A stretch of DNA of 64,000 bases from Hyperoodon ampullatus. Taxonomy: Eukaryota > Chordata > Mammalia > Artiodactyla > Ziphiidae. The notes under the pieces were generated by a model. The model ran no database searches. It was given only the letters and a program-made list of their open reading frames with translations, and was not told the DNA's origin. This document shows positions 1 through 12,361 of the stretch, piece after piece. How positions within the stretch are numbered: position 1 is the first letter of the stretch; every line of letters begins with the position of its first letter. Location: positions 35,900,587-35,964,586 of the forward strand of contig OX457058.1 in assembly GCA_949752795.1 (NCBI GenBank), given 5' to 3'. Made by a program: the position numbers and the translations under genes.

Positions 1-508
1 AAATGCCATGAGCAATAGAGCAGGTAAAGGTGATTGGGAGTAGGAACCGGGCAAGGTGGGTGAATGGGTGCCAGTTGCAGAGAGTGGGGCGCATGGAATG
101 AAGATTATAGACGGGTTTGGAGTTATTGATAAATGACAGGTTTTGACAGGGAGTTGGAGAGGCTGAGGGAGGTTCAAGCAGTTAGGGGGCCAGTTGGAAG
201 GATCATGTATGTGTGGGTCGAAATGACTGAGAATCAGGACAGGAGTCGTGTAGGAGAGAGGGCCTGTGATCCTGAAATCATCAAGAAACGAGGGGGAGTG
301 ACACGGGGTTGGTGGTTGACAGCAGCAGTGAGGGGTAGAGGATGACAGGGTCCGATGACAAGAGATTGAAGCCCGGGGACTTTGAGGGAGGAGGGAAGAG
401 GTGGAGAGGAGCCTGGCATCCAGCTGTGCTCTGCAGGAGAGGTACAGGGTGTCGCGAGGGCAGATGGTAGGGGTGTCTGGCCTGGAAGGGAGAGGCTGGG
501 GAAGGCTT

Positions 509-1262
509 CTGTGATAATTTATAATAAATATATATTTGATCTTCGTCTTGTTCCTGGCACAGAGCTCCTCAAACCCTTGGAATTTCCTGTGAAGAGAGCC
601 TTAAAGGTGTCTTGTTATGTTAATGAGGTGACTTGGAAAGCACCTGAGGATGGGGGACCCAACCACATGATTAGAGGGTTGGAACTTTCAACCATCCTCC
701 CCCACCCCTGGGGAGGGGAGAGGGACTGGAGGTTGAATCGATCGCCAATGATGTCACCAGTCATGCCTCTGTAACGAAACCTCCATAAAAACCCAAAAGG
801 GCAGGGTTCAGAGAGCTTCCAGGTTGGTGAACACGTGGGCATTTGGGGCGAGTGGCGCTCAGAGAGAGCAGGGACATTCTGAGTCCTTTTTCTATACCTT
901 GCTCTATGTGTCTCTTCCATCTGGCTGTTCCTGAGTTATATCCTTTCATAATAAACCAGTGATCTAGTGAGTAAAATGTTTCTCTGAATTCTGTGAACTG
1001 CTCTAGCAAATGAATCAAACTGTTGAGACCTTGAATCTGTTGCCAGCTGGTGAGGAGCACAGGTGGTAACTGGACTTGTGATTGACATACAAAGTGGGGG
1101 CGGGAGGGGGTCTTGTGGGACTGAACCTGTAACCTGTGGGATCTGACCCTCTCTTCAGGTGGATGGTGTCAGAATTGAGTTGGATTGGAGGACACCCAGC
1201 TGGTGTCTCAGAGAGTTGCTTGGTGGTGTGGGGTGAAATTTGACACATTGAAATTGGGTGTA
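509..1262 (+). mobile_element. ERV solo LTR (ERVL/ERV3-like), sense
   Basis: A retroviral LTR-like block: cctccataaaaaccc promoter-like A/T box near 780, a poly(A) signal AATAAA near 950 (cataataaacc), then the U5-like text gtgggatctgaccctctc and ggtggatggtgtcagaatt. A second copy of the same family lies inverted at 43215-43975. No gag, pol or env remains, so it is a solo or fragmentary LTR. Exact boundaries and subfamily are uncertain. Confidence 0.75.
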
Positions 1263-1467
1263 GGGACTTCCCTGGTGGTCCAGTGGTTAAGACTTCGCCT
1301 TGCAGTGCCGAGAGTGCGGGTTCCATCCCTGGTTGGGGAGCTAAGATCCCACATGCCGCCTGGCCAAAAAACCAAAACATAAAAAAAAAGAAGCAGTGTT
1401 GTAACAAATTCAACAAAGACTTTAAAAATGGTCCACATTAAAAAAATTTTTTTTAAAAAAAGGAAGA
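1263..1467 (+). mobile_element. CHR SINE with extended 3' tail
   Basis: tRNA-derived head (gggacttccctggtggtcca, B-box-like gcgggttccatccctgg) and tail ggccaaaaaacc, followed by a further ~70 nt (aacaaattcaacaaagac, then aaaatggtccacatt) ending A-rich. The flanking repeat gaaattgggtg at 1249-1259 and ~1469-1479 shows the tail belongs to the insertion. It interrupts or abuts the LTR end. The same tail is seen in the copy at 31935-32430. Confidence 0.88.
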
Positions 1468-2204
1468 AAGAAATTGGGTGCAGAATCTTAGCTTCCCAGA
1501 GGAAGTGCTGTTTGAGAGGGTGGTGGGTGGGTAGATGTGGTCCAGAAAAGGTAAATAGGGAGCACGAACTCTGTAATGGTCAGGAGGAGGCCTGCCTCAC
1601 AGATCAGGGGTGAGTGTGGACAGGAGCTGGAGAGAAAAGGGGGCTTCCTGAGTTAGTTGTTTAGTGCTGCAGTGGGAAGAGACCTGTTTGGGTGACTGGT
1701 GGCTGCACAGAGACCCAGGTGGGCCAGATGGACATTCTCTGTGGCCACCCAGGAGGCCAGCTGTTGAAGCACCAGGTGGGCCAGCTGCTGCCTGCTGCCC
1801 CATCTTACTGCCTGGTAGGTGGTTCATCAACATGGTCCAGACAAGCACCAGGGGCACCTTTAGGAGTCGTGAGCCTTTGGGCAGGAACCTGAAGGTTTGG
1901 GGAACTCAGGAGGTATTTTCTGGGTTTTCTCCTGACTGTGGAGACTTTGGGAGGGACTGTGGGGTTGCTCCTGGTGAGCAGGATTTGGATTTCTGGATCA
2001 TTCCGTAAGGCCTGGGATGACAGCCTTGGTAAGAGATGGATAAGGATGAACCTGTTTGCCCAGAGACCCGCTGAGGTCCTCAGGAGGGCTTCTGCCTGAA
2101 CATGGTGGCAGGGGAGGCGGCCTGGAGAGGAGGGTCAGGGAACACGGGTGTGGGGCCTCATGGAACAAGTGGAAAGGGAGCCTGAGGGGTGTGTTGGGTT
2201 TAGG

Positions 2205-2395
2205 TGACCCAGGCGACTCCCGCCTGATAACTCTGTGTGCGCTTGGGTGCGTTACTTAATCTTTTCCCCCTGTTTTCCTCTGTATAATGAAGACACAGAC
2301 ACTGATTCTCAAGGTTGTTGGGAAAATGAGGTGAGCTATGTATGTCAGCGCCCAGCACGATGCCAGACACCGACAGATGATCAATACATGCCAGG
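2205..2395 (+). repeat. MIR SINE
   Basis: Diverged MIR: gcgttacttaatc, then ccctgttttcctctgtataatga, then cccagcacgatgcc and a gatcaatacatg-like end, in the usual MIR order. Confidence 0.65.
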
Positions 2396-2989
2396 ACCTC
2401 TAGGAGATACCTTTTCCGAGGTACTGCCGAGATCTGGTGAGTGGATCTCAGCATTGCTGTAGGACATGGAAAGGCATTTCCTATTTAAAAACCAGATGCC
2501 TTAGGAGAGGCACATGAATTGAACTGCAGATGTGAATGTGCGTGGAAACCCGTGAATCTGAGGATGGAAGCTTGACGCAGAGCACTTGGAGGAGATAAAA
2601 AGGAAGTGGGCAGAAGTCTACACACAGGCCATCTGGGTGTGTCCTTGGTATATGGGAAGGAGCACGGGCTGTTCTGGGCACACGTAGGCCCCAACTGTCT
2701 GGACACCTGCTAGCTGCCTGGGTCTGCTAAAAGTCAGACCTTTTCCAAAAGGGAGAAGAACCTGTAGAAGATCCAGTATGATAAATAGCCCCCATCTGAT
2801 TCATCATAACCAGAGCACAGTGTGATAGGAAAACATGTCATTCTTCTAATAGTCACTTATTTCTGTCTAATGAAGACCTACCAATGCTCTATACATTTCC
2901 TTCCAAACCTAACGAAGTATAAATGGAACTTGACTGACTGTTTACTTGGACACTTTTGTTCTCTCTGTGCACCCTTCTCTCACCCCTTT

Positions 2990-3124
2990 GTTTTTTTTTT
3001 TTTTGTTTTGTTTTTTGGCTGCGCCATGCGGCTTGCAGGATCTTAGTTCCCCGACCAGGGATGGACCCTGGGCCACGGCAGTAAAAGTGCCGAATCTTAA
3101 CCCCTGGACTGCCAGAGAATTCCC
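2990..3124 (-). mobile_element. CHR SINE, short type
   Basis: Antisense: T-run, ttttttggctgcgccatgcg, ggatcttagttccccgacca, and head gccagagaattccc. It lacks the long CHR tail. Confidence 0.93.
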
Positions 3125-3373
3125 TCACCACTTTGTTAAGACATGTTTTCTGGGTGCCAGGCTCTGGCTGTGACATGGCACATAAAATGTAGTCCTGGCC
3201 CTTAAGCTCACCCCAGTAGAGCTGTGCTTTCAGGCCAGGCAGAGTGCATTGGGAAAGGTCATTTGTACAGCACCTGGGGTAAAGGGAGGAGTTGCTGGTG
3301 GAAGCCATAAGCTGGGCCTCCAGCTGTCCTGTTGCAGCCTGGAGCTGAGAGGGTCAATATATCTCTGCATGCC

Positions 3374-3412
3374 TCTGTGTGTGTATGTGTGCATGCACAT
3401 GTGTATGTGTGC
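3374..3412. repeat. (TG)n-rich microsatellite
   Basis: Alternating purine/pyrimidine tract of TG with TA and CA interruptions (gtgtgtatgtgtgcatgcac and onwards). Confidence 0.85.
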
Positions 3413-3589
3413 CTGGAAGGAAAACATTACCTAGCAGTTCTGCTGTAGAGAGAGGTTCCCACTGCTGTCAAACAAAGGTTTGCTTGTTTGCCCTGTGGAA
3501 TTTCACAGGGTCACACCAGCCAGGGGCTAGTCCCTCTGGGCCCTCTGTGACTTGGGTTCACTCAAAGCTCTGGCCACAGCTTCAAGCAC

Positions 3590-3760
3590 TTCCTCTATCA
3601 AGGTGCTGCAGGGGCTCTGGAAATGAAGACCTGATTCCTGCCCAAGGGGGCTTACAGTCCAATTTAGGGGGTACAGCACACCTATAGCTACCCAAAGACA
3701 AGGCAGAATAATATGAGGGCCACAGAGGAGACACAGAAAGCTGGGCTCCAGAGAAGGAAT
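3590..3760 (+). repeat. L2-like LINE relic
   Basis: Typical L2 3'-region order: gcaggggctctggaaatgaa, gacctgattcctgcccaagg, gggcttacagtcc. Old and diverged. Confidence 0.5.
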
Positions 3761-5439
3761 CAGGTCTGGTGGTGGACCCAGGTGCCTCTGATGGAAGAGG
3801 TGACCAAATAGCACTTTGTCTTAAAAGATGGTAGGATTCTGACCAGTGGGGGTGGGCTAAGTGGGGGGTGGCTGTGAACAAGCGGGCATTCCAGGGGGAA
3901 GGCACAGCTCCTCTGAAGGCACAGGTATGGATGAGCAGGAACTTCTGTTTTGTTAATCCTGCACGTTGGTACAGGGATTGATAGGGAAGAGGAGACAAAG
4001 GCTGGGTGAGGTCTTGGATTTGGGCTCCGGGGCTGGGGATGGGGGCTGCCTTCACAGCCCTTGTATGAATAACTAGACAGAGCAGACGCCCGTGGTTGGT
4101 CTGAATGGGGTGCAGTTGACACTCTGTAGTACAAGGGAATCCAGCACAAAAAGGCTCCCTTTACTCGTGTATCGCTTGTTTGAGGTCCACAAGGGCTGAC
4201 TTTCTATTGAACGTGGCCTGTCTCAGCTCCTGCGGGGTGAGCATACACCTGGTGCCATGGGGCTCTGTGGAGCCTCGGGCACAAATTATTTTTGTGCTCC
4301 TTCAAATGCCCGTGTTTATTTTTAAACTTGAGGCTTGGTAAGGCAGGGATGTGTCATGCAGGCTTTGCTTTTGAGTGAAAAGGTTCTCTTGGGCTGATGG
4401 AACCTGCAAAAGCTGTTTCCCATTTAACATTGTCCCTTCTCTTCATTTCATGTCCCAGTGCCTGTATTCCGGCCTTATAGGGAAGGCCACAGAAGTAATT
4501 TGCTTTTAAAAAAAAATCCTGGAAAGAGGAAACCCGCATGCAGTTTGCCAGTCCCATAACTCGCACTGGCAGATCTGTGTCAGGAGCAGCAGTGCTCAGA
4601 CAAGGAGGCTCTGTGTGTGTCGGAGGTGGGCGGGAGGTGACAAGCTGGGATGTGAACCTGAAACCTGCCGTCCCCACTCCCACTTCCCACCAATGGGAGC
4701 CCACGGACAAGGGGCTTAGAACAGAACGTCTGTTATCTTTGCGGCATATGCAAGTTATAACTGAAAAGTTAATGCGATTAACATAGAGTTCAAGATGAAG
4801 GATTCAGCGCATGTGTCTCTGTCTACCCTTCCTCCCCAGAACCCATTAAAATGATAGTAAAGAGAGTATTAAAAGTATAATCCTATGACAGCAAAGTGAA
4901 TGGGAGGGGATTAGCATCAGCTGAGAGATTGCAACAAATTTCTGGACGATAGAAAGCAGGTGGAGGTATGGCCACATCAGAAGTGTAGCAGAGAAGCCCA
5001 GAGCCCAGTGGGCCTAAGTGGAGCGGGCCAGTCTGCCCTGCCCAAGAACCCCAGAGAGCCTCTCAACTAAGCCTGCAGGTCCATCCCAGGGCAGGAATGA
5101 GACGTGGTGCTGAAAGCTGGGACTTCAATGGAAGGTCTCAGGGGAAAATGAGGACAGGTGAACTTCGTTGGCAGAGGCAAGGCTGGGGGTGTGGGTGTGG
5201 CCTTCTAGAACAAAGCCTGCCTTCGTCCGGCTTGGATCTGGGGTCAATGGATGGTGTTTGAAGCCATGGTACCTACTCAGTTAGATTAGCTAGGGAGGGA
5301 ACGAGGATTGCTCTCACGCTGAGGAATCAGGAAGAGGAAGAGCCGGCAAAATAAACGTCTAATCAGATAACATGGATGAAAGACAATCAATAGTAAAGCC
5401 AGGCCTTCAAGACACCGAGGGAAAGTAATTTTTTAACCA

Positions 5440-5955
5440 CTGGAAAAAATTTTTATATCCTGCAGAGTAGACTGAAAAATGTCCCCTATAAATATCAGGC
5501 CCTTATCTCCTGAACCTGTAAGTGTTACCTTATAAGGTAATAAAAGGGTCTCTAGGTATGATTAAGGGGAGGATCTTGAGATGAGGAAATTATGGTGGAT
5601 TATCCTGATGGGCCCTGGTGCAATCACGTGTCCTTATGAGGGAGAGGCCTAAGGAGATTTTACTATACACAGATACAGAAGAGAGATGGGGACATGAAGA
5701 CCTCAGCAGAGAGAGATTTGAAGATGGAGGGAGGGGTCAAGGAATGCAACCCTAGAAGCTAGAAAAGGCCAGGAGTCGGATTCTCCCCTCAAGCCTTTGG
5801 AGGGAGCTTGACCTTCCTGACACTTTGGTTTTAGCCCAGTGAAACTGATTTCGGACTTCTGGCCTCCACACTGTGAGAGAATAATCCTGTTGTTTTAAGC
5901 CACCCAGTTGGTGGTCATTTGTAGCCCTAGGAAGCAAATACACCTAGCCAAATTC
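5440..5955 (+). repeat. Old interspersed repeat, family unresolved
   Basis: Contains a widely dispersed mammalian text: actgaaaaatgtcccctata, ggcccttatctcctgaacct, cgtgtccttatgaggg, gatttcggacttctggcctc, and the end gttgttttaagccacccagt followed by ggtggtcatttgtagcc. A related, oppositely oriented copy seems to be the host of the nest at 46950-48625. I could not assign the family from sequence alone. Confidence 0.55.
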
Positions 5956-8900
5956 ATCAAGTGTCAGGGGGGAGAGTGAAGGCAGTTACAGGTATGCAAG
6001 GACTTAAAAGTTTACTTCCCACTCATTCTGAGGGTCTACACCAGCCAAACAAGGGTGAAGCCTATGAAGGAGGCAGTTGGGGGCAGAAAGAGAATTGGTA
6101 GCTTCTGGGAGCCTAAAGAAAAGAACTTCCAGACAGACGGCTGTGAGTGGGCCTCAGAAGCACCCAGTCCAAATTAGAACTGGAAGTCGTCAGCTCCAAG
6201 AATAATATCTCCAGGACAGAGACTGGAATGGATTCCAGGAAATGTTCAGAATGAACAAGAAGCTGGAAGACCACAAGGGTTATAGGAAGATGGGCTGTGT
6301 TTCTTTTCTCAATAGGAAAAAGAAGGCAATAGAAAAATGCCACAAAAAAGAAAAATGACCACAGGCATGTTGTGATCCAAATGTGAAACACACTAAGATA
6401 CCACCACCACCTGCTTTGAACAGTGGGGAGAGTGCTGGAGAGGAGAAGCTTCTCTTTGACCTGGATGCTGGGAACTTTTCCCTTTGAGGAGCACTTGGCT
6501 CTTGACAGTGGAACTGTACAGAAGGAAGTAGAATTCCTGGCACATTTCTTGGCTCTGCAGGGAATAATATTTATATAGTCATAATAATGTTCTCTTTTTA
6601 AATGGTGACATAGTGCTGTACTGTGGTAACGTATTAACTGAACTCTTCCTGGACATTCCATTTAATTCCTGGTTGACTCTTTGACTTTTTTTCTGTGTGT
6701 AACTAATGCTGGAGTCTGAGGTCAGTTTGACCCATGAAACCTCTTTGTGGGGAGAGTTGAAGAACTGAATTGTTAGACTAGTAATGTGTAATCATGCACC
6801 TGAGGCGCCCCAGGTGGTAGAGTGAGGTGGGATTCTGGATGGAGGTGGTTTCGTGGCCCACCTAGACTGTCCCCATTACTGGGCCTTGGTCCTCCTGGAT
6901 CCTTTCCTGGTGAGCAGCCTGGTGCTGCTTCCCGGAGCAGTGGCCTGTGGGCAGAAGGGGATGTTGGGTGGGGCAGGCACGCGGCCTTACAGGTGGTGCA
7001 AACGGGAGAAACCTGAGCTTGTTTAGATGCCAACAGAAAGGATCCAGAAACAGAGAGAGGCTGTGGTTGTAAGCGAGACCAGAGTTGCCCAATCTTCTTA
7101 ACGCCACGGACACACGGAAAATATTTGTACAGCTCATGGGTAAACAAACGAGACTGCTCATGGTCAGAAGTGACCAGCCCAGGCACTCCAGTCGTCCCCG
7201 GCTCTGCTGTGCACCCGAGGGTTGAGGAGATCCCCTTGTCAACAAGCTCCTTCCTCCCAACCCCATGACATCTTTGTACAAATGAGAAAAAAGCCGCTTC
7301 TTTCTTAAGACACCTTCCAGACGCCTGCTTTCTGCCAGGCAGTTGACAGAGTCAGTGTGCAGAGCTTTTATGAGCCACACCGCCATGGATGGATGCCCTC
7401 TGAGTTCTGTGCCGTGCACTCATGACTCAGTACACCTGTGGACCATTTGAGGACGCTGCTAGGAAGAAAGTTAAGGGCCTGAGCTGCAGGGGAGCGGACA
7501 GAGGCCAGAGATGTTCCTGCTGTGTGCTGGCATGAGACTCCTCGGGATTCTGCCGTGCTGACGGAGCCGAAGGTGGGAGCACCTGAAATAGGGCCGCAGG
7601 GAGGTGAGGTGTGGGCGCCATGTTCAGGAGAGACACCTGGGCTGTAGGCAGACATCGCGGCATCATCACGAGGAGATGGTTCTTGAAGCTGTGGAAGTGA
7701 GCGTATGGAAAAGCTCCATGGAGAAGAACTTGGGAACAAGCAAGTAAGCCCCTGTGGGTCACCCAGCACCCCTGCGAAGGTGGGGCCTGATATTCAAGTA
7801 GAACATGGAAATGAGCCCTCAGTGGGAGGGGAATCTGAGCACTGTGATGTCCTGTCCCATGGCTTTTGGGCACTGTCCCAACCAGATCGAGGATCCCTGG
7901 CAAAGGCCTCTGACTGCCATACCTGAGCCCTCAGGTCTGCACCCTTAGGTGCTGGCTTTCTTCACCCAGTAGTCACTCGGTGTCACTGCCAGTGTGTGCT
8001 GTCTGGGACAGCATCTCATTCATCTCTCTGTCCCTAGGGCCAAGTGTTAGATTTTTGAAGGGCTTTTAGGAGTGTAGATAGAGGTTTGGGCCTGGATGCT
8101 TGGAGGGTGCAGGGCTCCAGCAGCCCTGCCTGCTCTTGGCCCCGGGTGTCCTTGGGAATCCACTGCCAGGGTGTTCTCCACGACTCTTTACTCTGAGCTG
8201 CTCCATGGAGTGTAGGGTCCAGTCCTGTAGAGCTCTGGCCTCGCCAGCTGTCCCAGGGACGCTCTCCGGAACTGAAGGAGGCCTGCTTTGGGGCCCCCAC
8301 ACCTGAGCTCTTGGACCAGATGAGCTGGTTACACATTTGCCCTTGACATTGTGGGTAATAATAGAAAGGAATTTTTGCTTTGTTGGGCACATCCGATATA
8401 ATTTCCACATTACATCGAAGACAAATCATTTAGTTCAGCAAATATTTTGGACCTACCGTGTGCGTGGGACTGCAGCAAATAAAAGGCTGGAGAGATGTGT
8501 ATTGTTTCTGTATGTCAGAGTAAACTCACGGTGGCTCTAGAACAAGGGATTTATTTTTATTTACTAGGCTTCCTTCCCTTAAGACATACAGTGTTTCAGC
8601 CTCATAATGTTAACTGCTAAACATGTCACTTCTGCCTTATGTGGTGCTGGGACTTGTTGCTGTGCCCACGGGGGCAGGTCCTCTCTGCTTGTGCCTTCCC
8701 GTGTGTGTCTTTGGCGTCATGTGCAATGTCCTTGGGTGCAAAGGAAATGGCTGTCCAGTAGTTCCCACCCAGGGGCCTGGGAGGGTAGGAACCAGTGTCT
8801 AAGCTATTTCATTATTTCCCCAAGACAAAGGGCAGTTGTTCTGCTTTAGGCTGCTTGGGCAGGTAACTAATGTACCTTTCTTTTTGGCTGGAATCCTATC

Positions 8901-9299
8901 AATTCTTGAGGCCACCTTGGTGAAATCCTGCTGATTAGAAAGCTATTTGGAAGTTATAAATGACTTCAGTCAATAAAGAAATGAGAAAACAAATTATTCT
9001 TTCATAAATACTGCCTGGAAGGTCAAAATCTTTCAATAGGTGGGGTCCACAGGGAAGATATGAATAATAAATGGCCACTTCTTGGTCAGTAGGCTGGAAA
9101 CCAGTGGATTAACTGTGAGTTAGAAACAAGGCCAAACAACCACTAAAAATGAGGGTTCTGGCTCTTTCTAGGGCAGTCCGTGGTTTGGAGATATCCAGCC
9201 AAGCTCCTGCACACTTAAGAGGGCACCTTGGGTCTCAGTTCTGTTGGTGCCAAATCCCTATTCAGCTTCTGTCATTTCTGTTCCCTTGCTAGCTAAACT

Positions 9300-9735
9300 T
9301 TTTAAGAAAAAACAGTTTATTGAGGTATAAATGGCATACAAAAAGCTGTACATATTTGATGTACACAACCTAATGAGTTTGGAGATAAGAACACACCTGT
9401 GAAACTATCACCACAATCTATGCCATAAACAAATCCATTCCCTCCAATAGCTTCCTCCTGTACTTCTTGCTTATTATATGTGTGTGAGATAAGAACACTT
9501 AACAGAAGATCTTTGCAAAATGGTAAGTATACAATATAATGTTAACTCTTGGCACTGTGCTGTATAAAGTTCCTTTTTTTTTTTTTTTTTTCTCTTGGCT
9601 GCGCTGCATGGGGGATCTTAGTTTCCTGACCAGGGATTGAACCCATAACCCCCATGGTGGAAGCATGGAGTCTTAACCACTGGACCACCAGGGAAGTCCC
9701 TGTATAAAGTTCTTGAGAGCACCTACCCCTCTCCC
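9300..9735 (-). mobile_element. Old L1 3' fragment, interrupted by a SINE
   Basis: Antisense old L1 3' text: cagtttattgaggtataaat, gtacacaacctaatgagttt, gtaagtatacaatataatg. The copy is split by the SINE at 9573-9700, whose TSD (tgtataaagttc) comes from this element. Confidence 0.75.
9573..9700 (-). mobile_element. CHR SINE, short type
   Basis: T-run, cttggctgcgctgcatgggg, gatcttagtttcctgacca, head ggaccaccagggaagtccc. TSD tgtataaagttc on both sides. Confidence 0.93.
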
Positions 9736-10139
9736 TCTGTCAACCGTGGTGTTTGGGGTCCTCTCACACCTGTCTTATTTGGTCCAGGTGATTCTACACT
9801 TGACCTCTAGGTTGGGAAGCGAGCGACACTGGCCTCTCTCTTGCCCAGACACGATTTCAGGTTCTAGCAAGTCTCACTGTCTTCACCTCGCACGCATTCA
9901 ATAACCCTCATTTCTCCCTTGCCAGAGAAAACCCCAGCTCTGTGGTCACCATTCCCTGGTCTTTCTCATGCACACACGTGTAGCTCCAGAGCTCCATGGA
10001 TTCTGAGGCAGAGGCCATGGTGGTCTTGTTCTGGGGTATTCCCAATGGTCAGCATAGCTCTCCTATGGAGCTGTGGAGTAGATATTTGCTAAGTTAATAT
10101 ATATTTATATTAGTATGCATATTTATAAGAATGAGATCA

Positions 10140-10345
10140 GGGCTTCCCTGGTGGCGCAGTGGTTGAGAGTCTGCCTGCCGATGCAGGGGACATGGGTTCG
10201 TGCCCCGGTCCGGGAAGATCCCACATGCCGTGGAGCGGCTGGGCCCGTGAGTCATGGCTGCTGAGCCTGCACGTCCGGAGCCTGTGCTCCGCAGCGGGAG
10301 AGGCCACAATAGTGAGAGGCCCGTGTACCGCAAAAAAAAAAAAAA
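10140..10345 (+). mobile_element. CHR SINE, full-length type
   Basis: Head gggcttccctggtggcgcag, body gagcggctgggcccgtgagt, 3' end gagaggcccgtgtaccgc plus an A-run. Perfect 13-bp TSD aagaatgagatca at 10127-10139 and 10346-10358. Confidence 0.97.
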
Positions 10346-10931
10346 AAGAATGAGATCATAGTAGGATGCTTTTTTGTAACCTTCTCTTTTCATTTTAATA
10401 CTATATGTCCTTAGTAACATCTATAGTCCTAGTGTTGGCGAGCTTTTGTTGGAACTCTGGAACCTATGAGTTCTTTTTTGTTTGTTTGTTTTGTTTTCTT
10501 TGAAGAAGAGATTTTGAGTGACACTGAAGCCCTTCAAGTCCTAGCTGTTTCTGTTCAGAAGGAAAGGGGACACAGACTGTACTCAGCAACACCTGTTGGC
10601 CTCCTTATTCAGTAACTTCTGGATGTAAATCATTGAATAATAATTTAACGAAGTAAAGAATAAATCATGATGGGTAAAGGAAAAAAGAACATCTTTCCAT
10701 GTTAGTAAGTACTACAATTTTTAAAGGCTGAATGGTATGTCTTGCATGGGTATATTATGCTTGACTTAAACAATCCCTCACTTTGGAGCATTTAGGTTAT
10801 TTACAAGGATTGTGTGTGTGTCGGGGGAGGTGTGTGTAATAAACAGCTCTTCAGTGACTGTCCTTTTGCCCTCATACCTTTGCACGTCCTCATTTATTGC
10901 CCTTGAATAGGTTCCTAGAAGTGGAGTTGTT

Positions 10932-11410
10932 CGAAATTGAGTTATTTGTAGTGAGGTGGATGGACCTAGAGTCTGTCATACAGAGTGAAGTAAGTCAGAA
11001 AGAGAAGAACACATACCGTGTGCTAACACATATATATGGAATCTAAAAAAAAATGGTTCTGAGGAACCTAGGGACAGGACAGGAATAAAGATGCAGACGT
11101 AGAGAATGGACTTGAGGACCTGGGGAGGGGGAGGGTAAGCTGGGATGAAGTGAGAGAGTGGCATGGACATATATACACTACCAAATGTAAAATAGATAGC
11201 TAGTGGGAAGCAGCTGCATAGCACAGGGAGATCAGTCCCGTGCTTTGTGACCACCTAGAAGGGTGGGACAGGGAGGGTGGGAGGGAGACACAAGAGGGAG
11301 GGGATACGGAGATGTATGTATATGTATAGCTGATTCACTTTGTTATAAAGCAGAAACTAATACACCATTGTAAAGCAATTATACTCCAATAAAGAAGTTA
11401 AAAAAAAAAA
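10932..11410 (+). mobile_element. L1 3' end, 5' truncated
   Basis: Sense L1: gaggtggatggacctagagt, gtcagaaagagaagaac, the 3' UTR and terminal ccaataaagaagttaaaaaa. TSD aagtggagttgtt at 10919-10931 and 11411-11423. It is inserted in an older antisense L1 (about 10690-11640). Confidence 0.94.
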
Positions 11411-11440
11411 AAGTGGAGTTGTTGGCTTCAGGAGAACGCA

Positions 11441-11555
11441 GTTTTTTTTGGCCGCATGCAGCATGTGGGATCTTAATTCTCCCACCAGGGATCGAATCCA
11501 TGCTGCCTGCAGTGAAAGTGCAGAGTCTTAATCACTGGACCGCCAGGGAAGTCCC
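11441..11555 (-). mobile_element. CHR SINE, short type
   Basis: ttttttttggccgcatgcag, tgtgggatcttaattctccc, head gaccgccagggaagtccc. Near-perfect TSD aggagaacgcagtttt / aggagaatgcaatttt. Confidence 0.93.
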
Positions 11556-11689
11556 AGGAGAATGCAATTTTAATCAATTTATTAGTGATTCAATAAATTG
11601 CCTCCCAGAGAGCTCTCCCGGTCATACCCCATTAGTAGTGTAAAAGAGACAGATGTGTTCCACTCTAGCAGGCTGGATTTTTTTTTTAA

Positions 11690-11975
11690 TCTTTTTTTTT
11701 AATTGCGGTAAAATGTACACAACATATGATGTACCATCTTTTTTTTTTTTTTTTTTTTTGGTTTTTTGGCCACGAGGCATGTGGGATCTTAGCTCCCCGA
11801 CCAGGGACTGAACCTACACCCCTTGCATTAGAAGGCAAAGTCTTAACCACTGGACCACCAGGAGAGTCCCTGATGTACCATCTTGACCATTTTTAAGTGT
11901 GCACTTCACTGGCATTAAGTGTTTTCACATTGTTGTACAATCATCACTGCCATCCATCTCCAGAACTTTTTCAGC
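11690..11975 (-). mobile_element. Old L1 3' fragment split by a SINE
   Basis: Antisense L1 text aattgcggtaaaatgtacac and, after the SINE, gaccatttttaagtgtgcac, gtgttttcacattgttgtac, aatcatcactgccatccatc. Confidence 0.75.
11741..11870 (-). mobile_element. CHR SINE, short type
   Basis: T-run, ggccacgaggcatgtgggat, head gaccaccaggagagtccc. Perfect 14-bp TSD tgatgtaccatctt at 11727-11740 and 11871-11884. Confidence 0.95.
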
Positions 11976-12361
11976 AGGCAAGTGGCTTTTGTTTTTGTTT
12001 TTTTAGTCTTTGCGGTTTGATGCTGAAAAACCTCTCATGGTTTTAGTTCACAGTTCTTTTTTACTGAGAAGGTGCAACTTGCTGTCAAGTGCTGTGGACA
12101 CTTTGGTGTCTCTGTGCTCTCTGCAGTCTTCAGCATCCTCGGAGCCACTAGAGGCTCTGGACAGCTCCCTCCCTGAAGCTTTGAGCTCCCGGGCTTGGTG
12201 TTGGCCGTCTTCCCTGGCTTCCCTCCCGCTTGCCCAACTTGCCCACCTCTGCTCCACCTGCCCTTTCAGTGCGCACTGTTTGCAGTTTTCCCTCTGCTGC
12301 CTTTGAGCTGTTCTTCAGGGCTGCTCTTCCCTGCCCTGTCCCAGCACACTCTGCTGCTGTT

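Larger units (their letters stand above)
1480..9299. other. Intron 1 sequence without recognised genes
   Basis: Apart from the listed SINE, MIR, L2-like block and the unresolved repeat, this holds moderately GC-rich intronic sequence. Short ORFs occur on both strands but none resembles a known protein. A possible L2 relic lies near 8425-8500 (cagcaaatattttggaccta). The first 508 bases are G-rich and also show nothing I recognise. Confidence 0.6.
10690..11640 (-). mobile_element. Old L1 fragment hosting a younger L1 and a SINE
   Basis: Antisense old L1 3' text before and after the insertions: atctttccatgttagtaagt, ggctgaatggtatgtcttgc, ttgaataggttcctagaagt. It continues after 11423 and again after the SINE at 11441-11555. 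Confidence 0.65.

Noticed and set aside
6113..6661. 182-codon minus-strand ORF, the longest in intron 1
   Set aside because: No recognisable domain, unusual composition (runs of F and S), no splice or promoter context, and a neighbouring old repeat. Taken as chance.
10140..10220. A- and B-box-like sequences as a functional tRNA gene
   Set aside because: They are the tRNA-derived head of a CHR SINE; no cloverleaf or mature tRNA end is present. The same applies to the other SINEs.
12010..12306. 98-codon Leu/Ser-rich ORF between old L1 pieces
   Set aside because: No family resemblance, and overlapping ORFs on the opposite strand are equally long.
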